Shown: positions 16,856-24,189 of the stretch, one piece after another
Position numbering within the stretch: position 1 is the stretch's first letter
Layout: the number at the start of each line of letters is the position of its first letter
Assembly (NCBI RefSeq): GCF_001494595.1
Contig: NZ_LN929908.1
Span: 3,316,468 to 3,380,467 of the forward strand
Length of the DNA: 64,000 nucleotides
From: Mycobacterium sp. M26
GTDB lineage: Bacteria; Actinomycetota; Actinomycetes; Mycobacteriales; Mycobacteriaceae
Direction: 5' to 3'
Program-made: the position numbers and the translations under genes
Notes under the pieces: model-generated
What the model saw: the letters and a program-made list of their open reading frames with translations, nothing else
What the model was told of the DNA's origin: nothing
The model's database searches: none

Positions 16856-16904
16856 CGGCCAGTTAGTGCACGATTTCTGACGAAAAGTGTGCAGTAACTG
16901 GCCG
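16856..16904 (-). terminator. Hairpin after nrdE, probable terminator
   Basis: Arms of 16 bases (16856-16871 and 16889-16904) pair with a single mismatch across a 17-base loop; the arm contains GGCCAGTTA. It begins 15 bp after the nrdE stop on the nrdE strand. A related sequence (GGCCGCTAGTGGCCAGTTAG) follows the PhyH gene near 15860. Confidence 0.65.
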
Positions 16905-16919
16905 CTCGACGGAGATGCC

Positions 16920-19085
16920 CTACAACATGCAGGACACGCAACCCTCCACCTCAGTGCCCTCCAGCGCCATCTGGCGAAGCCGGATGTAGTAGAGCGTCTT
17001 GATTCCCTTGCGCCAGGCGTAGATCTGGGCCTTGTTGACCTCGCGGGTATCGGCGGTGTCCTTGAAGAACAGCGTCAGACTCAGCCCCTGGTCCACATGC
17101 TGGGTGGCCGCGGCGTAAGTGTCGATGATCTTTTCGTAGCCGATCTCGTACGCGTCCTGGTAGTAGTCCAGGTTGTCGTTGGTCATGTAAGGCGCCGGGT
17201 AGTAGACGCGACCGATCTTGCCTTCCTTGCGGATCTCCACCTTCGAGGCGATCGGGTGGATCGAACTCGTCGAGTGGTTGATGTAGGAGATCGACCCCGT
17301 CGGCGGCACCGCCTGCAGGTTCTGGTTGTAGATGCCGTGCTTCTGCACCGACTCCTTGAGCCGCAGCCAGTCGTCCTGGTTGGGAATGCGAATCCCCGCC
17401 TCGTCGAACAGCTCCCGCACCCGCGCAGTGGCCGGCTCCCACACCTGCTCGGTGTACTTGTCGAAGAACTCGCCGCTGGCGTACTTCGACTTCTCAAAGC
17501 CCTTGAACGTCGTGCCACGCTCGATGGCGATCTTGTTCGACGCCCGCAAGCAGTGGTAGAGCACCGTGTAGAAGTAGATGTTCGTGAAGTCGACGCCCTC
17601 GTCTGACCCGTAGTAAATCCGTTCGCGCGCAAGGTATCCGTGCAGGTTCATCTGCCCGAGGCCGATGGCGTGCGAGTCGTTGTTGCCCTGTTCGATCGAC
17701 GGCACCGACCAGATGTGGGTCTGATCGCTGACCGCGGTCAGACCGCGGATGGCCACCTCGATGGTCTGCGCGAAGTCCGGCGAGTCCATCGCCTTGGCGA
17801 TGTTCAGCGAACCCAGGTTGCAGGAGATGTCCTTGCCGACTTTGGAGTACGACAGGTCCTCGTTGAACTCCGACGGTGTCGAGACCTGCAGGATCTCCGA
17901 GCACAGGTTGGAGTGCGTGATCTTGCCGTCGATCGGGTTGGCCCGGTTCACCGTGTCCTCGAACATGATGTAGGGGTAGCCCGACTCGAACTGCAGCTCG
18001 GCCAGCGTCTGGAAGAACTCGCGCGCCTTGATCTTGGTCTTGCGGATTCGCGCGTCGTCGACCATCTCGTGGTACTTCTCGGTGACCGAGATGTCGGCGA
18101 ACGGCACGCCATAGACCCGCTCGACGTCATAGGGCGAGAACAGGTACATGTCCTCGTTGCGCTTGGCCAGCTCGAAGGTGATGTCCGGAATGACCACACC
18201 CAGCGACAGCGTCTTGATGCGGATCTTCTCGTCGGCGTTCTCCCGCTTGGTGTCCAGGAAGCGGTAGATGTCGGGATGGTGGGCGTGCAGGTACACCGCA
18301 CCGGCACCCTGCCGGGCGCCGAGCTGGTTGGCGTAGGAGAACGAATCCTCCAGCAGCTTCATGATCGGGATGACACCCGAGCTCTGGTTCTCGATGTTCT
18401 TGATCGGTGCGCCGTGCTCGCGAATGTTGGTCAGCAGCAACGCCACTCCACCACCGCGCTTGGACAGCTGCAGCGCGGAGTTGATCGAGCGGCCGATCGA
18501 TTCCATGTTGTCCTCGATACGCAGCAGGAAGCAGCTCACCGGCTCGCCGCGCTGCTTCTTGCCCGAGTTGAGGAACGTCGGGGTGGCCGGCTGGAACCGG
18601 CCGTCGATGATCTCGTCGACCAGCTTCTCGGCCAGCGTCGTGTCGCCGTCGGCCAGGGTCAGCGCCACCATCACGACCCGGTCCTCGAAGCGCTCCAGGT
18701 AGCGCTTCCCGTCGAAGGTCTTCAGCGTGTAGGACGTGTAGTACTTGAACGCCCCGAGGAAGGTCGGGAAGCGGAACTTCTTGGCGAACGCGCGGTCGAT
18801 CAGCGTCTTGACGAAGTTGCGCGAGTACTTGTCCAGCACCTCACGCTCGTAGTAGTTCTCCCGGATCAGGTAGTCGAGCTTCTCGTCCTGATTGTGGAAG
18901 AACACCGTGTTCTGGTTGACGTGCTCGAGGAAGTACTGGCGCGCCGCCAGCCGATCCATCTCGAACTGAATCTTGCCGTCGGCGTCGTACAGATTCAGCA
19001 TCGCGTTGAGCGCGTGGTAGTCAGTCTCCCCCGGCAACGCGTGCGTCGGGGCTACAGGCTCAGCAGCTGTGACCGTTGGTGGCAC
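16920..19085 (-). CDS. nrdE: Class Ib ribonucleoside-diphosphate reductase alpha subunit NrdE
   Basis: Catalytic R1 subunit (721 aa), which reduces ribonucleoside diphosphates with radical transfer from NrdF and electrons from NrdH. Visible active-site elements are PVSCFLL (first redox Cys), LGARQGAGAVYLHAHHPDI, and ISCNLGSLNI; the central NLCSEI holds the radical Cys and Glu. The protein ends in CVSCML, the mobile C-terminal dithiol. There is no N-terminal ATP cone, as expected for class Ib. The start is GTG 19085, giving MPPTVTAAEP, the N-terminus known from M. tuberculosis, with AAGGACGAGG upstream. It overlaps the end of nrdI by 34 bp, so translation is probably coupled. It is the last gene of nrdHIE. 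Confidence 0.98.
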   Translation of the reverse strand: MPPTVTAAEPVAPTHALPGETDYHALNAMLNLYDADGKIQFEMDRLAARQYFLEHVNQNTVFFHNQDEKLDYLIRENYYEREVLDKYSRNFVKTLIDRAFAKKFRFPTFLGAFKYYTSYTLKTFDGKRYLERFEDRVVMVALTLADGDTTLAEKLVDEIIDGRFQPATPTFLNSGKKQRGEPVSCFLLRIEDNMESIGRSINSALQLSKRGGGVALLLTNIREHGAPIKNIENQSSGVIPIMKLLEDSFSYANQLGARQGAGAVYLHAHHPDIYRFLDTKRENADEKIRIKTLSLGVVIPDITFELAKRNEDMYLFSPYDVERVYGVPFADISVTEKYHEMVDDARIRKTKIKAREFFQTLAELQFESGYPYIMFEDTVNRANPIDGKITHSNLCSEILQVSTPSEFNEDLSYSKVGKDISCNLGSLNIAKAMDSPDFAQTIEVAIRGLTAVSDQTHIWSVPSIEQGNNDSHAIGLGQMNLHGYLARERIYYGSDEGVDFTNIYFYTVLYHCLRASNKIAIERGTTFKGFEKSKYASGEFFDKYTEQVWEPATARVRELFDEAGIRIPNQDDWLRLKESVQKHGIYNQNLQAVPPTGSISYINHSTSSIHPIASKVEIRKEGKIGRVYYPAPYMTNDNLDYYQDAYEIGYEKIIDTYAAATQHVDQGLSLTLFFKDTADTREVNKAQIYAWRKGIKTLYYIRLRQMALEGTEVEGCVSCML

Positions 19086-19534
19086 GTGTCCTCGTCCTTC
19101 CAGAATTCAGCCAGTACCGCACGGACGGCTTCCACGTCCTCTGCGGTTCCCATCATTTCGAAGCGGTGTAGTACCGGCACCGTGCACTTGTGCGAGACCA
19201 GCGTGGCCGCAAAGCAGTACTCGGCACCGAATTGGGTGTTCCCTGCCCCGATCACGCCGCGGATCAGGGAACGGTTGTGCGGGTTGTTCAGGAACGCGAT
19301 GACCTGCTTGGGCACGTAGCCCTTGGCGTCCAGCGTCGGGCTGTCCCCGCGGCCCTTGCCGTATGTCGGCAACAGCAGCACGTAGGGGTGCTCGACCTCG
19401 ATGCGCTCGTGCAGGGGAATCCGGATGGCGGGCAGCCCCAGCTTGACCGCGAAGCGATGGGTGTTCTCCGAAACGCTGGAGAAGTACACCAATCGCGCCG
19501 GGCTCTCGTGGAGCAGGCTGCCATCCGGATTCAT
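19052..19534 (-). CDS. nrdI: Ribonucleotide reductase flavodoxin NrdI
   Basis: A 160-residue FMN flavodoxin that supplies the oxidant for assembly of the Mn2-tyrosyl cofactor of NrdF. The phosphate-binding loop is SSVSENTHRF (about 19-28), and the FMN contacts LLPTYGKGRGDSP and GVIGAGNTQFGAEYCFAA are typical. The start is ATG 19534 with GGGAGAA six bases upstream; a GTG at 19537 is adjacent. The C-terminus runs about 12 residues past the usual end (after AEFWKDE) and overlaps the start of nrdE. It lies between nrdH (27 bp gap) and nrdE (34 bp overlap) in one operon. Confidence 0.96.
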   Translation of the reverse strand: MNPDGSLLHESPARLVYFSSVSENTHRFAVKLGLPAIRIPLHERIEVEHPYVLLLPTYGKGRGDSPTLDAKGYVPKQVIAFLNNPHNRSLIRGVIGAGNTQFGAEYCFAATLVSHKCTVPVLHRFEMMGTAEDVEAVRAVLAEFWKDEDTCHQRSQLLSL

Positions 19535-19561
19535 CACGTTCTCCCAGTGGCGCCTGGGCCG

Positions 19562-19801
19562 TCAGGCGCTCAGCGCGACACTGGCGAGCGCCTTGATCCG
19601 ATCCGGCCGGAAACCCGACCAGTGATCGTTGCCGGCGACGACGACAGGCGCCTGCAGGTAGCCCAGGGCCATCACGTAGTCACGCGCCTCGGGCACCTCG
19701 GTGATGTCGACGATGTCGTAGGTGAGGCCCTCTTTGTCCAACGCCTTGTAGGTGGCATTGCACTGCACGCACGCGGGCTTGGTGTACACGGTGATGGTCA
19801 T
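19562..19801 (-). CDS. nrdH: Glutaredoxin-like protein NrdH
   Basis: A 79-residue thioredoxin-fold electron donor for the class Ib reductase. The redox motif is CVQC at residues 11-14 (MTITVYTKPACVQC), and the C-terminal signature WSGFRPDRI (about 62) distinguishes NrdH from true glutaredoxins; it is reduced by thioredoxin reductase. It is the first gene of nrdHIE. The ATG at 19801 has GAGGAG 11 bases upstream. About 200 bp separate it from the NrdR boxes, so the transcript has a long leader. Confidence 0.97.
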   Translation of the reverse strand: MTITVYTKPACVQCNATYKALDKEGLTYDIVDITEVPEARDYVMALGYLQAPVVVAGNDHWSGFRPDRIKALASVALSA

Positions 19802-20000
19802 CTTCGGTATGGCTCCTCAGCGAAACATAGAGATGGACTCAAGTCGGTTACGGGACTGGCTGTGCGCAGGCACTCACGGATATTCAGCTCACCTGCGGAC
19901 CCCTGAATTCCCGGCTGGTGGAGTGGTCTGAATCGAGACTTGCGTCCCGATTTCGGCGCTCCGGCGAACCTGTGAATCTTGTGGTCTTTCGGCCTCCCAG

Positions 20001-20016
20001 ACACTACACCTAGTGT
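20001..20016 (-). promoter_or_regulatory. NrdR box (proximal) of nrdHIE
   Basis: ACACTACACCTAGTGT is an almost perfect 16-bp palindrome (ACACTA...TAGTGT) and an excellent NrdR box. It lies 200 bp upstream of the nrdH start. Confidence 0.85.
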
Positions 20017-20032
20017 CCGACAACCAACAGAG

Positions 20033-20048
20033 ATACAAGATGTTCTGA
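20033..20048 (-). promoter_or_regulatory. NrdR box (distal) of nrdHIE
   Basis: ATACAAGATGTTCTGA is a degenerate palindrome (ACAA...TT.T) whose start is exactly 32 bp from the proximal box, the same spacing as in front of nrdF2. Confidence 0.65.
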
Positions 20049-20207
20049 ATAACAATTTTGAAATTCCCAGGTCGTAAGCACTCCGCCACCTCCCGATGCG
20101 GCGTGTCGCATGTCACAACACGCCGGTCCGACAACCCTCACTCCAGGTCTATCAGGGGGTACCGACAGATTCGGTCCGCGGCCGCCGGCGGGGGCCCCGA
20201 AACAGCA

Positions 20208-20244
20208 AAGCCGCCAGTGAGTCGGAGTGACTCACTGGCGGCTT
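20208..20244 (-). terminator. Strong hairpin terminator after the FMN reductase gene
   Basis: A perfect 16-base stem (20208-20223 pairs with 20229-20244) with a five-base loop GGAGT lies 15 bp after the stop of the minus-strand FMN reductase gene. On that strand it is followed by CTTTGCTGTTT, a moderately T-rich tail, consistent with an intrinsic terminator. Confidence 0.85.
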
Positions 20245-20258
20245 CGGCGATGACGGGG

Positions 20259-20801
20259 TCAGCCCACCTCGGCGGCGAGCTTGCCGACGGCCTCGCGCAC
20301 GGCCTCGGACACCTCGGCGACCTCCCGCGGGTGCTTGCCGTCGAAGGTCGGGGTCGGCAGCGACAGGCTGATCGACTCCACCACCCGCGGCCCGGCGATC
20401 CCGAAGGACTTGCGGGTCTCGTCGTGGGCCCATACCCCGCCGTACTGGCCCAGGGCGGCACCGATGACGGCCAGCGGCTTGTCCTTGAGCGCGCCGTTGC
20501 CGTACGGCCGGGACAGCCAGTCGATGGCGTTCTTGAGCACGCCGGGGATGCTGCCGTTGTATTCGGGGGTGACCACCAGGGTGGCGTCGGCCTCGGCGGC
20601 CGCGGCACGAAGGTCGGCCACCGCGGCCGGCGCGTCCTCGGTATCGAGGTCCTCGTTATAGAACGGGAGCTCACCGAGCCCCTCGTAGATGGTGAGGGCC
20701 ACCCCCTCGGGGGCCGACTCGACCGCCGCCTCCGCGAGCTGCCGGTTGATCGACGCCGCCCGCAGGCTGCCTACCAGTACCAGGACCTTGATGTCCGCCA
20801 T
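20259..20801 (-). CDS. NADPH-dependent FMN reductase (Rv3054c-like)
   Basis: A 180-residue flavodoxin-fold NAD(P)H:quinone/FMN reductase. The N-terminus MADIKVLVLVGSLRAASINR holds the FMN-phosphate loop GSLRxxSxN, and the TPEYNGSIPGVLKNAIDWLS segment (about 82-101) is the family signature for flavin binding. Such enzymes carry out two-electron reduction of quinones or supply reduced flavin. It is the homologue of M. tuberculosis Rv3054c by position. The ATG at 20801 has GGAAGGA upstream; the frame is open to 21065 but that part crosses the divergent TetR gene. It is divergent from this TetR gene with a palindromic operator between them, and ends before a strong terminator. Confidence 0.92.
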   Translation of the reverse strand: MADIKVLVLVGSLRAASINRQLAEAAVESAPEGVALTIYEGLGELPFYNEDLDTEDAPAAVADLRAAAAEADATLVVTPEYNGSIPGVLKNAIDWLSRPYGNGALKDKPLAVIGAALGQYGGVWAHDETRKSFGIAGPRVVESISLSLPTPTFDGKHPREVAEVSEAVREAVGKLAAEVG

Positions 20802-20844
20802 GTCTGTTCCTTCCGTGTGTATTCGGATCTTCGCACGAGGTAAC

Positions 20845-20858
20845 CGGACTGCGGTCCG
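20845..20858. promoter_or_regulatory. Putative TetR operator between the FMN reductase and TetR genes
   Basis: CGGAC-TGCG-GTCCG is a palindrome in the 79-bp divergent intergenic region, 22 bp before the TetR start. Its position suggests that the TetR protein represses both itself and the FMN reductase gene. Confidence 0.55.
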
Positions 20859-20880
20859 ATTAATTCCACCTTGAGCTAAA

Positions 20881-21492
20881 GTGGCGTACGTGACAGCGGT
20901 CGACGGCGTGGGCGGGCTGCCGCTCTCTGCGCCACAAGAGCGCGGCGACGCCGCGCGCAACCGGCTGCTGCTGCTCCAAGCCGCTCGCACCCTCATCGAC
21001 GAGCGGGGCACCGAGGCGGTGTCGATGGATGACATCGCTAGCGCCGCCGGCGTCGGCAAGGGCACCCTGTTCCGCCGCTTCGGCAGTCGCGCGGGCCTGA
21101 TGATGGTGCTGCTCGACGAGGACGAACGCGCCTTGCAGCAGGCCTATTTGTTCGGCCCGCCGCCGCTGGGACCCGACGCCCCGCCGCTGCAGCGGCTGCT
21201 GGCCTTCGGCCACGAGCGGCTGCGCTTCGTTAAGGCCCACCGTGAACTGCTCTCCGAAGCCAACCGCGACCCCGACTCCCGCTACAACGCCCCCTTCGCG
21301 GTGATGCGCACCCACGTCCGGGTGCTCCTGCAGGCGGCAGGCACCACCGGCGACGTCGACGCCCAGGCCGACGCGCTGCTGGCGCTGCTCGATCCGGACT
21401 ACGTCGCCCGCGAGCTTGCCGGGCCGGGCCGGGCCCTCGAGGATCTCGCCGCCGCGTGGGACAGCGTCGCGACCAAGCTGTGCGGGACGTGA
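20881..21492 (+). CDS. TetR family transcriptional regulator (Rv3055-like)
   Basis: A 203-residue TetR regulator. The DNA-binding region is at residues 23-69: NRLLLLQAARTLIDERGTEA then DIASAAGVGKGTLFRRFGSR, a clear TetR helix-turn-helix. The C-terminal domain has no recognised ligand. GTG 20881 or GTG 20890 may be the start. Its stop codon overlaps the start of dinB2 in the sequence GTGA, so the two are translationally coupled; the same arrangement (Rv3055-Rv3056) is present in M. tuberculosis. This places an error-prone polymerase under the promoter of an autoregulated TetR gene. Confidence 0.92.
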   Translation: MAYVTAVDGVGGLPLSAPQERGDAARNRLLLLQAARTLIDERGTEAVSMDDIASAAGVGKGTLFRRFGSRAGLMMVLLDEDERALQQAYLFGPPPLGPDAPPLQRLLAFGHERLRFVKAHRELLSEANRDPDSRYNAPFAVMRTHVRVLLQAAGTTGDVDAQADALLALLDPDYVARELAGPGRALEDLAAAWDSVATKLCGT

Positions 21493-22535
21493 CCGGGACC
21501 GAATCCCGTGACTGGGTCCTGCATGTGGACCTCGACCAGTTCCTGGCGTCCGTCGAACTGCGTCGCCACCCCGAACTGGTCGGCCTGCCCGTCATCGTCG
21601 GTGGCAGCGGTGATCCGACCGAGCCACGCAAAGTGGTGACCTGCGCCTCCTACGAGGCCCGCGCGTTCGGTGTGCACGCCGGGATGCCATTGCGCAGCGC
21701 CGCGCGGCGCTGCCCCGATGCAACGTTCCTGCCGTCGGATCCAGCGGCCTACGACGAAGCGTCCGATCAGGTGATGGGTGTCCTGCGCGACCTCGGCCAC
21801 CCGGTGGAGGTGTGGGGCTGGGACGAGGCCTACGTCGGCGCGCACGTCGCCGACCCGGTGGCCCTGGCCGAGCGGATTCGCGCCGAGATCGCCGCGGAGA
21901 CCGGGCTGTCCTGCTCGGTGGGGATCAGCGACAACAAACAGCGCGCCAAGGTGGCCACCGGGTTCGGCAAGCCCGACGGGGTCTACACCCTGACCGACGC
22001 GAACTGGATGGACGTCATGGGCGATCGTCCGGTCGACGCGCTGTGGAGCGTCGGCCCGAAGACCGCCAAAAAGCTTGCCGCCCTGGAGATCACGACCGTC
22101 CGACAGCTGGCGAACACTGATGCCGAGCTGCTCACCGGAACTTTCGGGCCACGCACCGGGCTGTGGCTACTGCTGCTGGCCAAGGGCGGCGGGGACTCGA
22201 CGGTCAGCGCCGAACCGTGGGTGCCGCGTTCCCGCAGTCACGTCATCACCTTCCCGCAGGATCTCACTGAGCGGGCCGAGATGGACTCCGCCGTCGTCGA
22301 TCTGGCGAGTCGCGCCCTGGCCGAGGTGGTCGCCGCCAGCCGCATCGTGACCCGGGTGGCCGTGACGGTGCGGACCAACACCTTCTACACCCGCACCAAG
22401 ATCCGCAAGCTCGAACAGCCGAGCACCGACCGCGACGTCATCACCGGCACCGCATTGACGGTGCTGGACCTCTTCGAGCTTGACCGGCCGGTGCGACTGC
22501 TGGGCGTGCGCCTGGAATTGGCTGCGCCGCAGTGA
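21489..22535 (+). CDS. dinP: Y-family DNA polymerase IV DinB2 (DinP)
   Basis: A 348-residue Y-family translesion polymerase. The first metal motif is HVDLDQFLASVE (residues 12-23), with Asp14; the second is WGWDEAYVG (about 104), with the catalytic Asp-Glu. The position after the conserved Phe18, normally Tyr or Phe (the steric gate that excludes ribonucleotides), is Leu19. Mycobacterial DinB2 is known to have such a leucine and to use ribonucleotides readily. There is a helix-hairpin-helix (VGPKTAKKLAALEI, about 195) and a little-finger domain; no C-terminal beta-clamp peptide is visible. The start GTG 21489 overlaps the TetR stop; the longer frame to 21456 is inside the TetR gene. Homologue of Rv3056. 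Confidence 0.95.
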   Translation: MTGTESRDWVLHVDLDQFLASVELRRHPELVGLPVIVGGSGDPTEPRKVVTCASYEARAFGVHAGMPLRSAARRCPDATFLPSDPAAYDEASDQVMGVLRDLGHPVEVWGWDEAYVGAHVADPVALAERIRAEIAAETGLSCSVGISDNKQRAKVATGFGKPDGVYTLTDANWMDVMGDRPVDALWSVGPKTAKKLAALEITTVRQLANTDAELLTGTFGPRTGLWLLLLAKGGGDSTVSAEPWVPRSRSHVITFPQDLTERAEMDSAVVDLASRALAEVVAASRIVTRVAVTVRTNTFYTRTKIRKLEQPSTDRDVITGTALTVLDLFELDRPVRLLGVRLELAAPQ

Positions 22536-22538
22536 TTC

Positions 22539-23408
22539 TCAGGCCGGCGGCAGTGACTGCGCGCCGCGCGGTCGCAGCGCGCGGGTGAAGAAGACGTTGA
22601 CCCGCGTCATCGCCACGCTGTAGGGCCACCAAGCCAGCCGCTTGAAGGTGTACAGCGCCCGGATGTCGGACGAGGTGTAGATCAGGAATCGGTTCTTAGT
22701 GACGCCGACCAGAATGCAGGCCGCCACCTTGTCCGGGGTGACGGCGTGCCCGCTGAACAGCTTGACCCAGCGTTGCACCTTGGGGTGCTCACGGTCCACC
22801 CCGGCGATATGCACGGTCTGGACCAGCGGTGTGTCGACAGCGCCAGGCACCACCAGCGACACCCCGATGTTGTGCCGGGCCAGGTCGAAGCGCAGCACCT
22901 CGGACAGGCCGCGCAGCCCGAACTTGCTGGCGCTGTATGCCGCATGCCAGGGCAGTGCCACCAGTCCGGCCGCCGAGGACACGTTGACCAAGTGGCCGCC
23001 GCGGCCGGCCGCGACCATCGGCGGCAGGAACGTCTCGATCACGTGGATCGGGCCCATCAGGTTGACGTCGATCATCGACCGCCAATGCTGGTGGGTGAGC
23101 TGCTCGACGGTCCCCCACGCCGAGATACCGGCGATGTTCATCACCACATCCATCGCGCCGTGGCGGGTGTGGATGTCGGCGGCGAACCGGGCGACGGCGT
23201 CGTAGTCGGAGATGTCCAGCGCGCGGTACTCGGGCACCTCGGCGCCGAGCGCCCGGACCTCGGCCACCGTCGACTCCAGACCGTCGGCGTTGACGTCGGT
23301 CAGATACAACTCGGCACCCTTGCGGGCCAGGCGTAGCGCGGTGGCACGGCCGATACCGCTGGCCGCACCGGTGACGAACACCTTCTTGCCGGCGAAATCG
23401 CCCGTCAT
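22539..23408 (-). CDS. Short-chain dehydrogenase/reductase (Rv3057c-like)
   Basis: A 289-residue SDR. The coenzyme motif is TGAASGIG (residues 13-20), NIAG (about 90) follows, and the catalytic Ser and Tyr-x-x-x-Lys are in NVSSAAG and AAYSASKFG (about 140-160). The C-terminal extension TSSDIRALYTFKRLAWWPYS is basic and amphipathic and may touch the membrane. The acceptor is unknown; mycobacterial homologues act on lipids, sterols or quinones. The ATG at 23408 lies four bases after the stop of the upstream TetR gene, so the two form an operon, as with Rv3058c-Rv3057c. It converges on dinP with three bases between the stops. Confidence 0.93.
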   Translation of the reverse strand: MTGDFAGKKVFVTGAASGIGRATALRLARKGAELYLTDVNADGLESTVAEVRALGAEVPEYRALDISDYDAVARFAADIHTRHGAMDVVMNIAGISAWGTVEQLTHQHWRSMIDVNLMGPIHVIETFLPPMVAAGRGGHLVNVSSAAGLVALPWHAAYSASKFGLRGLSEVLRFDLARHNIGVSLVVPGAVDTPLVQTVHIAGVDREHPKVQRWVKLFSGHAVTPDKVAACILVGVTKNRFLIYTSSDIRALYTFKRLAWWPYSVAMTRVNVFFTRALRPRGAQSLPPA

Positions 23409-23412
23409 CGCA

Positions 23413-24051
23413 TCAGCCGCCGACCTGTCCGCCCCACAGCGAGCGAAGCCACAGCTTCTCGAGAATTCGCACGGCGGCGTCCATATCCTGCTCCGGACCC
23501 AGGTAGGCCGACTCCCCGGACAGGGTGAACCCGGTGGTGGCCACCAGGGTGCGGACCAGGCCGTGGATGTCGTCGGTGATGGGATCGGCGGTGCCATTGC
23601 GGATCTCGGCCTCGACGATCGGCACGATCTGGGCGACGACGGCCTCGTTGTAGCTGTCGAGGATCTCCCGGATCTCAGCGTCGGTGTGCCGGGCGGCGTT
23701 GCACGCCCTCATCAGCGGGTCGTTGTGGGCGTAGACCGCGGCGGCGCTGCGGACCATGCGCTCGGCGAAGGCGGTCGGCGTCTCCTCGGCACCACGCGGT
23801 GCATACGAGTGGGTCAGGTCGTCGAGTTCCTGGCCGGCCTCGCCGATCAGATGCGCCAGCACCGCGTACTTCGAGTCGAAGTAGAAGTAGAACCCCGAGC
23901 GGGCCACCCCGGCCCGGTCGCTGATCATGCTGACCGACAGCTCGGAGAACGGCTTCTCCTCGAGCAGTTCGCGAACTGCCTGCACGATGGCATGCCGCTG
24001 CTTGTCCCCGCGGCGACGGGGCGCCTCGGTGGTGTGCTGCTGCGCGGTCAC
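23413..24051 (-). CDS. TetR family transcriptional regulator (Rv3058c-like)
   Basis: A 212-residue TetR regulator. The DNA-binding domain is at residues 14-58: DKQRHAIVQAVRELLEEKPF then MISDRAGVARSGFYFYFDSK. The C-terminal domain resembles EthR-type regulators, with Trp-rich end LWLRSLWGGQ. The start is probably GTG 24051 (MTAQQHTTEAPRRRG); GTG 24066 is the alternative. It heads an operon with the SDR gene and is divergent from cyp136. An 18-bp perfect palindrome in the intergenic region is its likely operator, so it probably controls both the SDR and the P450. Confidence 0.92.
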   Translation of the reverse strand: MTAQQHTTEAPRRRGDKQRHAIVQAVRELLEEKPFSELSVSMISDRAGVARSGFYFYFDSKYAVLAHLIGEAGQELDDLTHSYAPRGAEETPTAFAERMVRSAAAVYAHNDPLMRACNAARHTDAEIREILDSYNEAVVAQIVPIVEAEIRNGTADPITDDIHGLVRTLVATTGFTLSGESAYLGPEQDMDAAVRILEKLWLRSLWGGQVGG

Positions 24052-24086
24052 CCGTTCACCATGCACCACGCCACGCCCGAAGTGAA

Positions 24087-24104
24087 ACTTGACACACGTC
24101 AAGT
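24087..24104. promoter_or_regulatory. Putative TetR operator between the TetR-SDR operon and cyp136
   Basis: ACTTGAC-ACAC-GTCAAGT is an 18-bp perfect palindrome with 7-base arms, 36 bp before the TetR start and 86 bp before the cyp136 start. Both the spacing and the symmetry suit a TetR dimer site. Confidence 0.7.
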
Positions 24105-24189
24105 GTCGTGGTGAGGATGGTGCTACCTCAGGTACCGGCACCGGCCGGACCGCATGATCCGTCCTACCGTCCTTTCCCCAGGAGCGTTG

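Noticed and set aside
19802..20000. Cobalamin riboswitch in the nrdH leader
   Set aside because: The conserved B12-box-like parts are not present; only a long leader can be claimed.
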